Shown: in pieces, positions 13,811-22,100 of the stretch | How positions within the stretch are numbered: position 1 is the stretch's first letter | Layout of the letters: each line of letters opens with the position of its first letter | Translations under genes and position numbers: made by a program | Notes under the pieces: model-generated | Database searches by the model: none | Told to the model about the DNA's origin: nothing | The model's input: only the letters and a program-made list of their open reading frames with translations | NCBI RefSeq assembly: GCF_021531655.1 | Contig: NZ_JADYUF010000005.1 | Coordinates: forward strand, 41,048 to 105,047 | DNA from: Leyella stercorea | GTDB lineage: Bacteria > Bacteroidota > Bacteroidia > Bacteroidales > Bacteroidaceae | Direction of reading: 5' to 3' | DNA: 64,000 nucleotides

Positions 13811-16030
13811 ATGGAAGAAAAATTCAAGTTTACGACTGAAGAGCTGGCTGAACTGCAAAGAATAGCCGCTCACTTGAAGACTACTGTGGGAGACACGCTT
13901 GAACCTGACGACGAGAATTATCTGCGCCAGCAACTGGAAAAAGAAATCAGCGACAACAAGATAAAAAGAGACGTATTCGGACTTAATCCTATTCTGCTGA
14001 GTTTTCAGACGGCTGAACTGGAACTTGCCGAAATCGGCATGAAGCGCGAGTGTGTACTGGCTATACTTCTATACAACAGCATAATCAACGGCATTCTGAC
14101 ACCAGAGGAGGTGGAGCGCAAGTTCGGACACAGCGTGGCGCAAATCATTCACGGATTGGTGCGCATTCACGAACTCTACCAACGCACACCTATCATCGAG
14201 AACGAGAACTTCCGCAATCTGCTGCTGTCATTTGCCGAAGACATGCGCGTTATTCTGATTATGATTACCGACCGCGTCAATCTGATGCGACAGATACGCG
14301 ACACATCCAACAAGGAGGCACAAAGCCGGGTGGCAGAGGAGGCAAGCTATCTGTACGCTCCTTTGGCTCACAAACTGGGACTCTACAAGCTGAAGAGCGA
14401 ACTGGAGGACCTGAGTCTGAAATATCTGGAGCACGATGCCTACTATATGATCAAGGACAAGCTGAACGCCACAAAGCGTTCGCGCGATGCATATATAGAG
14501 AAGTTCATACAGCCTATCGACGACAAACTGAAGCAGATGGGCATCAAATGCCACATCAAGGGCCGCACCAAGAGCATACACTCAATATGGCAGAAGATGA
14601 AGAAGCAGCAATGTGGTTTTGAGGGCATTTACGACCTATTCGCCATACGCATCATAATCGACTCGCCTATCGACCAGGAGAAGATGCTGTGCTGGCAGAC
14701 CTACTCGCTCATTACTGATATGTATCAGCCTAACCCCAAACGTCTGCGCGACTGGCTTTCTGTGCCTAAATCGAACGGCTACGAGAGTCTGCACATCACG
14801 GTACTTGGTCCGGAGAACAAGTGGGTGGAAGTGCAGATCAGAACCGAACGCATGGACGAGATTGCCGAGAGAGGTCTGGCTGCCCATTGGCGATACAAGG
14901 GCATTAAGGGCGAATCGGGACTGGACGAGTGGCTGGGCAACATACGCTCGGCGCTTGAGAGCAACGACAACCTGCAACTGATGGACCAGTTCAAGATGGA
15001 TCTGTATGAGGACGAGGTGTTTGTGTTCACTCCGAAGGGCGACTTGATAAAATTCCCCAAGGGTGCCACGATTCTCGACTTTGCCTACCGCATACACTCT
15101 GGTATAGGCAACAAATGTGTGGGCGGCAGAATCAACGGACGTAACGTCCCGATACGCGAGCAGCTGCACTCGGGCGACACGGTTGAGATCCAGACGCAAA
15201 ACAACCAGTCGCCTAAACAAGACTGGCTCAACATTGTGCAGACGGGCAAGGCTAAAGCCAAGATAAGACAGGCAATAAAGGAACTGCAGGTGAAGAACGG
15301 TCTGTATGCCAAGGAGATACTGGAGCGCAAGTTCAGAAACCGCAAGATAGAGATGGAGGACGCCTTGATGTCGCATCTGATAAAGAAGATGGGATTCAAG
15401 GAGATGTCTGACTTCTACCGCCAGCTTGTTGAAGAGAAAATTGATGCCAACGACGTGATTGACCAATATGTGGAATACCGCGACCATGAGGCAGGGTTGA
15501 AGACATCTGGCGTGGTACGCTCGGCAGGCGAATACAATTTCGAAAGCCAGCAGGACTTGCAGATGAAGCGTCTTGCGGGCAACGACGACGAGCTGGTAAT
15601 CGACCAAAACCTAAAAGGTCTGGACTACTCGCTGGCTAAGTGCTGCCGTCCTATTTACGGCGACCCGATATTCGGATTTGTTACGGTAAACGGCGGTATA
15701 AAAATCCATAGCAAGGGGTGTCCTAATGCGCCTGAGCTACGCAAACGTTTCGGCTACCGTATAGTGAAGGCACGTTGGAGCGGCAAGGGTGCGTCACAAT
15801 ACAACATCACACTCCGTATTGTAGGCAACGACGACTTGGGTATTGTCAACAACATTACAAGCATCATATCCAAGGAGGAGAAGATTGTAATGAAATCTAT
15901 CAATATCGACAGCCACGACGGTCTGTTCAGCGGCAACCTCGACGTGCTTGTAGAAGATACGGGCAAACTTGAATCGCTTCTTAAGAAGCTGCGCACGGTA
16001 AGAGGCGTAAAGTCGGTAGTGAGATTATAA
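13811..16030 (+). CDS. relA: (p)ppGpp synthetase, RelA/SpoT family with degenerate HD domain
   Basis: A long RSH alarmone enzyme of 739 residues. Order of domains: degenerate HD hydrolase region (about 50-190), synthetase (about 235-360, with GRTKSIHSIWQKM, YDLFAIRIIIDSP, SNGYESLHITVLGPENKWVE, VQIRTERMDEIAERGLAAHW), TGS (about 395-455, VFTPKGDLIKFPKGATILDF), helical and zinc-finger-like parts (CCRPIYGD, KGCPNAPEL), and C-terminal ACT (about 660-739). In active hydrolases the HD motif is LLHDVVEDT; here the same place reads LLYNSIING (Y88, N89), so pppGpp hydrolysis should be lost and this should be the synthetase-only paralogue. Bacteroidota usually also have a bifunctional Rel elsewhere; it is not in this window. 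The gene stands alone with its own promoter. Confidence 0.93.
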   Translation: MEEKFKFTTEELAELQRIAAHLKTTVGDTLEPDDENYLRQQLEKEISDNKIKRDVFGLNPILLSFQTAELELAEIGMKRECVLAILLYNSIINGILTPEEVERKFGHSVAQIIHGLVRIHELYQRTPIIENENFRNLLLSFAEDMRVILIMITDRVNLMRQIRDTSNKEAQSRVAEEASYLYAPLAHKLGLYKLKSELEDLSLKYLEHDAYYMIKDKLNATKRSRDAYIEKFIQPIDDKLKQMGIKCHIKGRTKSIHSIWQKMKKQQCGFEGIYDLFAIRIIIDSPIDQEKMLCWQTYSLITDMYQPNPKRLRDWLSVPKSNGYESLHITVLGPENKWVEVQIRTERMDEIAERGLAAHWRYKGIKGESGLDEWLGNIRSALESNDNLQLMDQFKMDLYEDEVFVFTPKGDLIKFPKGATILDFAYRIHSGIGNKCVGGRINGRNVPIREQLHSGDTVEIQTQNNQSPKQDWLNIVQTGKAKAKIRQAIKELQVKNGLYAKEILERKFRNRKIEMEDALMSHLIKKMGFKEMSDFYRQLVEEKIDANDVIDQYVEYRDHEAGLKTSGVVRSAGEYNFESQQDLQMKRLAGNDDELVIDQNLKGLDYSLAKCCRPIYGDPIFGFVTVNGGIKIHSKGCPNAPELRKRFGYRIVKARWSGKGASQYNITLRIVGNDDLGIVNNITSIISKEEKIVMKSINIDSHDGLFSGNLDVLVEDTGKLESLLKKLRTVRGVKSVVRL

Positions 16031-16043
16031 AAAAAAAAGAGAA

Positions 16044-16155
16044 TTGAGGGTTGAGAGTTGAGAATTGAGATTTATGATTACTTTGATAAACATATAAATA
16101 AAATGTTATCATAAGAACAAATCATAACTTTCAATTCTCAACTCTCAACCCTCAA
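16044..16155. terminator. Very long hairpin between convergent relA and pdxT
   Basis: Arms 16044-16068 and 16131-16155 are perfect 25-bp inverted repeats built of degenerate TTGAG(G/A)xT units, with further internal pairing (TTATGATT/AATCATAA). A T-run follows on the plus strand and A-runs precede it, so it can end transcription from both sides. Confidence 0.75.
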
Positions 16156-16160
16156 CTTTT

Positions 16161-16745
16161 TTATATTTCAGACTTCGACTGTCTGATCATATCGATGAAG
16201 TATTCATGTATGCGTGTGTCGTCATTCAGCTCGGGGTGAAACGCTGTAACGAGTTGTGCGCCCTGACGGGCGGCTACAATATGTCCACCAACTGTGGCAA
16301 GTGTCTTGGCATCGGCAGACACTCCGTTGATGTAAGGCGCACGAATGAACGTCATCGGCACATCGTCGCCAACACCCTCAAAATGAGCCTCGGTATAGAA
16401 GCTGCCGAGCTGACGTCCGTAAGCGTTACGACGCACGTCAATATCCATTGTCGAGAGACGGTTGGCAGGCTCGCCATCCTGTGTCTTGGCAAGCATGATA
16501 AGTCCGGCACATGTTCCGAATACGGGCAGTCCGTTCTTGATGGCTTCTGCCACAGGAGCGTAGAGTCCGAGGTCGCGCAAGAGCTTGATCTGTACAGTAC
16601 TCTCGCCTCCAGGAATGATGAGTCCGTCCTTATGCTGCTCCCAATCGCGCAGCTGGCGCACTTCGAAAGTCTCAACGCCAAGGCGCGCGAGCATTTTCTC
16701 ATGCTCGATGAACGCGCCCTGGAGAGCTAAAATGGCTACTCTCAT
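16161..16745 (-). CDS. pdxT: Pyridoxal 5'-phosphate synthase glutaminase subunit PdxT
   Basis: The class-I glutaminase partner of PdxS: it hydrolyses glutamine and channels ammonia to PdxS for direct synthesis of pyridoxal 5'-phosphate. At 194 residues it has normal length. The family start RVAILALQGAFIEHEKML, the oxyanion region IIPGGESTVQIKLLRD, the nucleophile elbow VFGTCAGLIMLAK (Cys near 79) and the C-terminal His-Glu pair in VTAFHPELNDD are all present. It lies nine bases downstream of pdxS in one operon. Confidence 0.97.
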   Translation of the reverse strand: MRVAILALQGAFIEHEKMLARLGVETFEVRQLRDWEQHKDGLIIPGGESTVQIKLLRDLGLYAPVAEAIKNGLPVFGTCAGLIMLAKTQDGEPANRLSTMDIDVRRNAYGRQLGSFYTEAHFEGVGDDVPMTFIRAPYINGVSADAKTLATVGGHIVAARQGAQLVTAFHPELNDDTRIHEYFIDMIRQSKSEI

Positions 16746-16754
16746 AATGCCGGA

Positions 16755-17630
16755 TTATTTGCCTCTTTCGGCCATAAGAACCTGAATCTCCTGCTCGTTG
16801 ATGCCTACCATGGCCTCACCTAAGTCCTCTGAGAGTTCAGCAAGCTTCTTTGCATCGTTGAAGTTGGTAACGGCCTGAACGATAGCCTTGGCACGCTTGG
16901 CAGGATCGCCGCTCTTGAAGATACCAGAACCTACGAATACACCCTCGGCACCAAGCTGCATCATAAGAGCTGCGTCGGCAGGAGTAGCTACGCCACCAGC
17001 TGCGAAATTGACAACTGGCAACTTGCCGTTCTCGTGTACATACTTAACGAGGTCGTAAGGAACCTGCAACTGCTTGGCTGCCTCGTAAAGCTCGTCCTCT
17101 GACATTGAGACGAGACGACGGATCTCGCTCTGCATCATGCGCATGTGACGTACAGCCTGAACGATGTCGCCTGTGCCTGGCTCGCCCTTTGTACGAATCA
17201 TAGTAGCACCCTCGGCAATACGACGCAAAGCCTCGCCAAGATTTCTTGCGCCACAAACGAAAGGCACGTCAAACTTGTTCTTGTCGATGTGGTAAACATC
17301 ATCGGCTGGTGAGAGTACTTCGCTCTCGTCAATATAATCAATCTCAATGGCCTGCAGAATCTGTGCCTCAGCAAAATGACCGATACGACACTTTGCCATT
17401 ACCGGGATTGAGACAGCTTCCTGAATGCCCTTGATCATCTTGGGGTCGCTCATGCGTGAAACACCACCAGCAGCGCGGATGTCTGCAGGAATACGCTCCA
17501 ATGCCATTACGGCACATGCTCCAGCTTCCTGTGCAATACGAGCCTGCTCGGGAGTTGTAACGTCCATGATTACACCGCCCTTAAGCATCTGAGCAAGGTT
17601 GCGGTTTAGTGTTTGTCTGTTTTCTGTCAT
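16755..17630 (-). CDS. pdxS: Pyridoxal 5'-phosphate synthase lyase subunit PdxS
   Basis: The PLP synthase subunit, which condenses ribose 5-phosphate, glyceraldehyde 3-phosphate and PdxT-derived ammonia into PLP. The 291-residue TIM-barrel has the family motifs [40 protein letters not shown], the active lysine region [28 protein letters not shown], the second lysine in [13 protein letters not shown] and the phosphate-binding [20 protein letters not shown]. The ATG at 17630 gives [19 protein letters not shown]. It is first gene of the pdxS-pdxT operon; no obvious -7 element was found in the short AT-rich region upstream. Confidence 0.97.
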   Translation of the reverse strand: MTENRQTLNRNLAQMLKGGVIMDVTTPEQARIAQEAGACAVMALERIPADIRAAGGVSRMSDPKMIKGIQEAVSIPVMAKCRIGHFAEAQILQAIEIDYIDESEVLSPADDVYHIDKNKFDVPFVCGARNLGEALRRIAEGATMIRTKGEPGTGDIVQAVRHMRMMQSEIRRLVSMSEDELYEAAKQLQVPYDLVKYVHENGKLPVVNFAAGGVATPADAALMMQLGAEGVFVGSGIFKSGDPAKRAKAIVQAVTNFNDAKKLAELSEDLGEAMVGINEQEIQVLMAERGK

Positions 17631-17735
17631 GATTTAAATTTTATTTTTAATAAAAGATCTTCCTTACGGTAATTGCTTTTATTGTTGTATATTACTGTTT
17701 TTTATTTCTTATTCTCTGTGATTACTCCGATTGTA

Positions 17736-19874
17736 CTACTGCACAATCTTGAACCTTACACGGAAGGCCTTCTTCATCTCGTCCCAGTTGGTGCCCAACA
17801 TTACGAACTTGCCAATCTGAGCAGTAGAACGGACATGCTTGCCTATACACGGACACACGTCGTAGTTGCCTATGCGTACGAGTCGGATTTGCTCGGATGC
17901 GTCTTCGGGCAAACGGTCGATCTGCACGTCAGCCGGGATGTGGTCGCGGTCGACTACCTCGTAGGTTACGTGGAGGTCTTCGGCAATAAGCTCGTTCATA
18001 CAGTCCTCAATCTGTTTCTCCTCCTTACGTGAGGGCTTATGATCGAGGACGAACGTCATCTTGCTCTTCTTGCGCTCGATGTGTGTGTTTGACGAGCGCT
18101 CGCATCCGAACAGTCTTATCATGGTCTGATTGAGCAGATGCTCGGCTGTGTGTGCCGGGGGAAATTCCTCCTTATTGTGCTCGTTGAATATCGGTTCTTT
18201 GTCCATAACCAGATTGAATTTGAATATTCTGCAGTTGTGCGCCTCAACATCAACGTCGATGAAGTTCTGGCTTTTGAGCTGTGCTTTGAGCGGAGCGCCT
18301 CCAAGCATATCATCGGCCGTAATGTCGGCATGCGGGATATTGAGGAAGTCGAAAGCGTGTGCCGGGATGTTTACCATACACGCCATACGCTCATCGCCAA
18401 AGTTTGCCACTACGAACAGCATTTCATTACCTGCCTTGCGCAAGAAAGCGTACTGCCGTTGTGCCAGATGCTCGTTGACATACATGAGGTCAAAGAAGTC
18501 GCCCTCGCCTACCGCCTTTTCTGTAGCAGCTATGTTGAGCACCTTGTCGTATAGTGACGCCAAGGCTTTTTCGTCGTCTCGGAGCGAATGGCTGACGTGT
18601 GCACGATAGAGCGAAGGTACGGTCCAATAGTCGAATATTGTAGTACGTCCGTCGCGTCCGCTATATCCCTCCTGGTCCATTCCTCGCTCGCCATACTCCT
18701 GTCCGGCGTACACCATGAACGGATTGCTACGCATCAAGGCGTTGACCACAAGTGCAGGATAGGCTCTGAACGGGTCGCCTGCAAAGAAGTCGCTCGCTAT
18801 GCGTTGCTCATCATGGTTCTCAAGGAAATAGAGCATGTGGCTGCTTATGCCGTCCACCCATTGCCATGCTGTGGTAATCTGCGATGTGGGGCAATTGCCG
18901 CACACTACCGAGCGCATCGTGTCGTACATTCCCACCTTATCATACAGGTAGTCCATACCGGCTTCAACATATCGGTTATAATCGAGCGGATTGTACACCT
19001 CAGCCACGAAAATCATCTCGGGATAAGCCTTCTTTACCTTGGCTATGGCCCAATGCCAGAATGCGGAAGGCACCATCTCAGCCATGTCGCAACGGAATCC
19101 GTCAACGCCCTTGGCTGCCCAATACATCAATATATCGGTCATCTTGACCCATGTGTCGGGCATTGGTTCGAAGTGGTCGGAACGTCCGCCTGCATCAAGA
19201 TAGTCGACACCATAGTTGAGCTTTACCGTCTCGTACCAGTCGTTTACGCAAGGCGAGGCATCGAAGTGGTCGTTGCCTGTAGCCTTGGCTGGGAATTCGG
19301 CGTATGGTTCAGCCTCACCTGCATAGGTGTCGATATATGGCTGGAATGCTGTGCCAGGACAATAGTAAAAATTATTGGCAGCAGAAAAACCCATCGATGT
19401 ATTGTCGTCCTCGCCAAGGTCGCGCACCCCTTCGGGCTTGGCCGTAGAATGATATTGGCGTGCTACGTGGTTTGGCACAAAATCGATGATCACCTTCAAT
19501 CCGGCACGATGGCTTCGGTCAAGAAGCTGTTCAAATTCCTGCATACGATTGTCGACATCGTCGGCCAGGTCGGGGTCGATGTCGTAATAATCGACGATGG
19601 CATAGGGTGAGCCAGCCTTGCCCTTGACGATGGCTGGATGCTGGCTGGGGATGCCGTACCGGGTATAGTCGGTTGTGGTAGCATGGCGTATCAAGCCTGT
19701 ATACCACACGTGCGAGTAGCCCTTGGCACGCAAGCCATGCAGCAGTTCGTCAGTAAAAAAGCTCATCTTGCCCGAGCCGTTTTCGGCAATCGTGCCTCCA
19801 GGCTTGCAACCATTGGAGCGGTTGCCGAAAAGGCGGGTGAATATCTGATAGATTATTATCTTCTGTCGTCCCAT
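17736..19874 (-). CDS. GH13 alpha-amylase-family protein fused to an AlaX-type tRNA-editing domain
   Basis: One open frame of 713 residues with two unrelated parts. Residues 1 to about 556 are a GH13 glycoside hydrolase: VIIDFVPNHVARQYH (region I), GVDGFRCDMAEMVP (nucleophile Asp), MIFVAEVYNPLDY (acid/base Glu) and YFLENHDEQRIAS (transition-state Asp). No signal peptide, so a cytoplasmic role in alpha-glucan use is likely. Residues 557-713 begin with MDKEPIFNEHNKEEFPPAHT and are a complete AlaX-like domain that would clear mischarged tRNA-Ala. Its zinc motifs HTAEHLL and CPCIGKHV are intact. No stop codon separates the two. The internal ATG at 18206 could also start a free AlaX protein. The ATG at 19874 is preferred to one at 19907, which would overlap fabD. 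Confidence 0.88.
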   Translation of the reverse strand: MGRQKIIIYQIFTRLFGNRSNGCKPGGTIAENGSGKMSFFTDELLHGLRAKGYSHVWYTGLIRHATTTDYTRYGIPSQHPAIVKGKAGSPYAIVDYYDIDPDLADDVDNRMQEFEQLLDRSHRAGLKVIIDFVPNHVARQYHSTAKPEGVRDLGEDDNTSMGFSAANNFYYCPGTAFQPYIDTYAGEAEPYAEFPAKATGNDHFDASPCVNDWYETVKLNYGVDYLDAGGRSDHFEPMPDTWVKMTDILMYWAAKGVDGFRCDMAEMVPSAFWHWAIAKVKKAYPEMIFVAEVYNPLDYNRYVEAGMDYLYDKVGMYDTMRSVVCGNCPTSQITTAWQWVDGISSHMLYFLENHDEQRIASDFFAGDPFRAYPALVVNALMRSNPFMVYAGQEYGERGMDQEGYSGRDGRTTIFDYWTVPSLYRAHVSHSLRDDEKALASLYDKVLNIAATEKAVGEGDFFDLMYVNEHLAQRQYAFLRKAGNEMLFVVANFGDERMACMVNIPAHAFDFLNIPHADITADDMLGGAPLKAQLKSQNFIDVDVEAHNCRIFKFNLVMDKEPIFNEHNKEEFPPAHTAEHLLNQTMIRLFGCERSSNTHIERKKSKMTFVLDHKPSRKEEKQIEDCMNELIAEDLHVTYEVVDRDHIPADVQIDRLPEDASEQIRLVRIGNYDVCPCIGKHVRSTAQIGKFVMLGTNWDEMKKAFRVRFKIVQ

Positions 19875-19881
19875 AAATATA

Positions 19882-20769
19882 TTAGGCGATACCGTGAGCG
19901 CTGACATTCTTGTCGATACGTCCTATCATACCCTGCAGAGCCTTGCCCGGTCCGCACTCGGTAAAGTCGTCGGCTCCGTCCTTTATCATGTTCTGCACAC
20001 TTGCTGTCCAGCGAACGCTACTTGTAAGCTGCGCGATAAGGTTGGCCTTGATTTCGGCAGGGTCGGTGTGAGGCATTCCGTCTACATTCTGGTATACGGG
20101 GCACTTGGGAGCCTTAACCTCTACAGCCTTGATTGCCTCCTCAAGCTCTTCCTTGGCAGGCTGCATCAGGGGCGAGTGGAATGCTCCGCCCACCTTGAGA
20201 GGAAGGGCACGCTTGGCACCTGCTGCCTTGAGCTTCTCGCAAGCGGCATTGATAGCGTCGATATTGCCGCTTATTACGAGCTGGCCCGGGCAGTTGTAGT
20301 TGGCTGCCACAACGATGTTGCCGTCTGTGCTCGACTCCTTGCATATTTCTTCTATCTTCTCATCGGGCAGACCGATAACAGCAGCCATAGTGCCAGGAGC
20401 AGCCTCGCATGCCTTCTGCATAGCCATAGCACGGGCAGCTACGAGCTTGACGCCATCCTCAAATGAGAGTGCGCCTGCTGCAACAAGTGCCGAGAATTCG
20501 CCCAAAGAGTGGCCAGCCACCATTGCAGGAGCGAAGTCGTCGCCAAGACAGATTGCCGAGATTACACTATGCAGGAATACTGCAGGCTGTGTCACCTTGG
20601 TCTGCTTCAGCTCGTCGTCAGTACCGGCAAACATGACGTCTGTAATACGGAATCCGAGGATTTCGTTGGCCTTCTCGAAGAGTTCCTTAGCTGTCTCATT
20701 GTTGTCGTAGAGGTCCTTGCCCATACCTACAAACTGCGATCCCTGTCCGGGGAAAACAAATGCTTTCAT
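19882..20769 (-). CDS. fabD: Malonyl-CoA:ACP transacylase
   Basis: Transfers malonyl groups from CoA to acyl carrier protein for fatty-acid elongation. The 295-residue protein begins MKAFVFPGQGSQFVGMGKDL, the family start. It carries the nucleophile elbow VAGHSLGEFSALVAAG (Ser near 92), the histidine in GGAFHSPLMQPA and the closing TECGPGKALQGM. Its stop lies seven bases before the GH13-AlaX start, so these are likely co-transcribed. It has its own promoter (20853-20860). Confidence 0.97.
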   Translation of the reverse strand: MKAFVFPGQGSQFVGMGKDLYDNNETAKELFEKANEILGFRITDVMFAGTDDELKQTKVTQPAVFLHSVISAICLGDDFAPAMVAGHSLGEFSALVAAGALSFEDGVKLVAARAMAMQKACEAAPGTMAAVIGLPDEKIEEICKESSTDGNIVVAANYNCPGQLVISGNIDAINAACEKLKAAGAKRALPLKVGGAFHSPLMQPAKEELEEAIKAVEVKAPKCPVYQNVDGMPHTDPAEIKANLIAQLTSSVRWTASVQNMIKDGADDFTECGPGKALQGMIGRIDKNVSAHGIA

Positions 20770-20852
20770 AATCTTATATTATTTTTCTTTGTTTATATTT
20801 GTGTATTTCATCCATTACTGCATAGCCTACAGGCTACGCAACAACACAAATG

Positions 20853-20860
20853 CAAAGGTA
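20853..20860 (-). promoter_or_regulatory. -7 element for fabD and the GH13-AlaX gene
   Basis: The minus strand reads TACCTTTG followed by C, with a TTTTGAC motif about 20 bases upstream as -33 element. Confidence 0.65.
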
Positions 20861-20914
20861 CAACAATTTTTGTCAAAACCTAAAACTCTTTGATGTTTTA
20901 TTGCTGAAAAGCAG

Positions 20915-20922
20915 TAACTTTG
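20915..20922 (+). promoter_or_regulatory. -7 element for the glucosaminidase/LysM gene
   Basis: TAACTTTG followed by C; TTTG at 20889-20892 may be the -33 element. The gene starts 62 bases downstream. Confidence 0.65.
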
Positions 20923-20984
20923 CATTTACATAGCAAAATAAGTGCGTAAAGTACAAAATCAAGCAAATAACAATCCAAAACAAC

Positions 20985-21914
20985 ATGAATATTCTGAAGA
21001 AAACAGCCTGTCTGCTCATATTATGCATAACTATCGGCTCTTCGGCAGCCTTGGCACAAATGAAGTGGAACTCGGCTTACAAGGCATACGTCGACCAATA
21101 CAAGGATTTGGCCATAGAGCAGATGCTACGTTATAATATACCTGCCAGCATCACGCTCGCACAAGGACTGCTTGAGAGTGCTGCCGGACGTAGTGACCTG
21201 ACACGTGCAGGCAACAACCATTTCGGCATAAAGTGTCACGGATGGACCGGACGACGCGTGTATCATGATGACGACGCACGAGGCGAATGCTTCCGTGCCT
21301 ACGACAACGCACGACAGAGCTACGAGGACCATAGCCGTTTTCTGGCCACTCAGTCGCGATACGCCAGACTGTTTGACTACAAGCGTACCGACTACCGCTC
21401 ATGGGCACGTGGACTGAAGGCCTGCGGATATGCTACCAACCCTCAGTATGCAACAAAACTGATACAGATAATCGAGCTGTACAACCTCAGCTGCTACGAC
21501 CGTGCCACTTCGTACGACCGCTTTATGGCGCGTCATGTATCTACCGACAAGCCTGCTCCTGACGGCTCTTTACATGTCGTGAAGTTCTACAACAAGAACT
21601 ATTATGTAATAGCCAAGACGGGCGACACATTTAAGGAACTGGCTCGCGAAACGGGCATTTCGGCTCGCAAGCTGGCACGCTATAACGAGCGCAACAAGAA
21701 GGATATGCTTGCCCAAGGCGACGTGGTGTATCTGAAAAAGAAGCAGAAGCGTGCCGAGAAACAGTACCGTCGTACTCCGCACGTTGTAAGAGCTGGCGAG
21801 AGCATGTACTCTATAGCCCAGTTGTATGGCATCCGACTGAAGAGTCTTTACAAGATGAACCATCTGCAGCCCGACTACCAGATTCAGGTGGGCGACCGTC
21901 TGAGAGTACGCTAA
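20985..21914 (+). CDS. Secreted glucosaminidase-domain peptidoglycan hydrolase with two LysM domains
   Basis: A 309-residue cell-wall hydrolase. A signal peptide (residues 1-24, ILCITIGSSAALA) is followed by a mannosyl-glycoprotein endo-beta-N-acetylglucosaminidase (GH73-type) domain (about 30-170). The catalytic-region signatures are SITLAQGLLESAAGRSDLTR, NNHFGIKCHGW and GYATNPQYATKLIQIIELY. Two LysM peptidoglycan-binding domains follow (about 195-245, VVKFYNKNYYVIAKTGDTFK, and 259-309, HVVRAGESMYSIAQLYGIRL). It should act in the periplasm on peptidoglycan glycan strands. The gene has its own promoter and ends 43 bases before a strong terminator. Confidence 0.93.
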   Translation: MNILKKTACLLILCITIGSSAALAQMKWNSAYKAYVDQYKDLAIEQMLRYNIPASITLAQGLLESAAGRSDLTRAGNNHFGIKCHGWTGRRVYHDDDARGECFRAYDNARQSYEDHSRFLATQSRYARLFDYKRTDYRSWARGLKACGYATNPQYATKLIQIIELYNLSCYDRATSYDRFMARHVSTDKPAPDGSLHVVKFYNKNYYVIAKTGDTFKELARETGISARKLARYNERNKKDMLAQGDVVYLKKKQKRAEKQYRRTPHVVRAGESMYSIAQLYGIRLKSLYKMNHLQPDYQIQVGDRLRVR

Positions 21915-21955
21915 CCAATAACGGCTGAACATTCGAAAGATCATCATAGATACCA

Positions 21956-22004
21956 AAAACAACATTGTCTCACTTCAATAGTAGTGTTGACAATGTTGTT
22001 TTTT
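21956..22004 (+). terminator. Rho-independent terminator after the glucosaminidase gene
   Basis: AACAACATTGTC (21958-21969) pairs with GACAATGTTGTT (21989-22000), and the loop pairs further (CACT/AGTG). A T-run follows on the plus strand. Confidence 0.85.
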
Positions 22005-22047
22005 GTATATTTACGGCCTAATGTCGGACAGTTTCCAAAGCAGTCTG

Positions 22048-22087
22048 TCCCGAACGCATCCCGAACGCATCCCGAACGCATCCCGAA
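22048..22087. repeat. Tandem 11-bp repeat, inverted copy of the 4632-4669 array
   Basis: CGCATCCCGAA occurs three times (22055, 22066, 22077) after a partial unit. Read on the minus strand it is the same TTCGGGATGCG array as in front of the smalltalk gene, identical over almost 40 bases. It lies between the terminator and the 3' end of the helicase gene. Confidence 0.85.
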
Positions 22088-22100
22088 GCCAAGAGCTGCT

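Noticed and set aside
14636..15607. A 323-codon minus-strand frame opposite relA.
   Set aside because: Antisense shadow; the synthetase and TGS motifs lie on the plus strand.
18588..19610. A 340-codon plus-strand frame opposite the GH13 domain.
   Set aside because: Antisense shadow: the GH13 catalytic motifs are all on the minus strand and the plus-strand product looks random.
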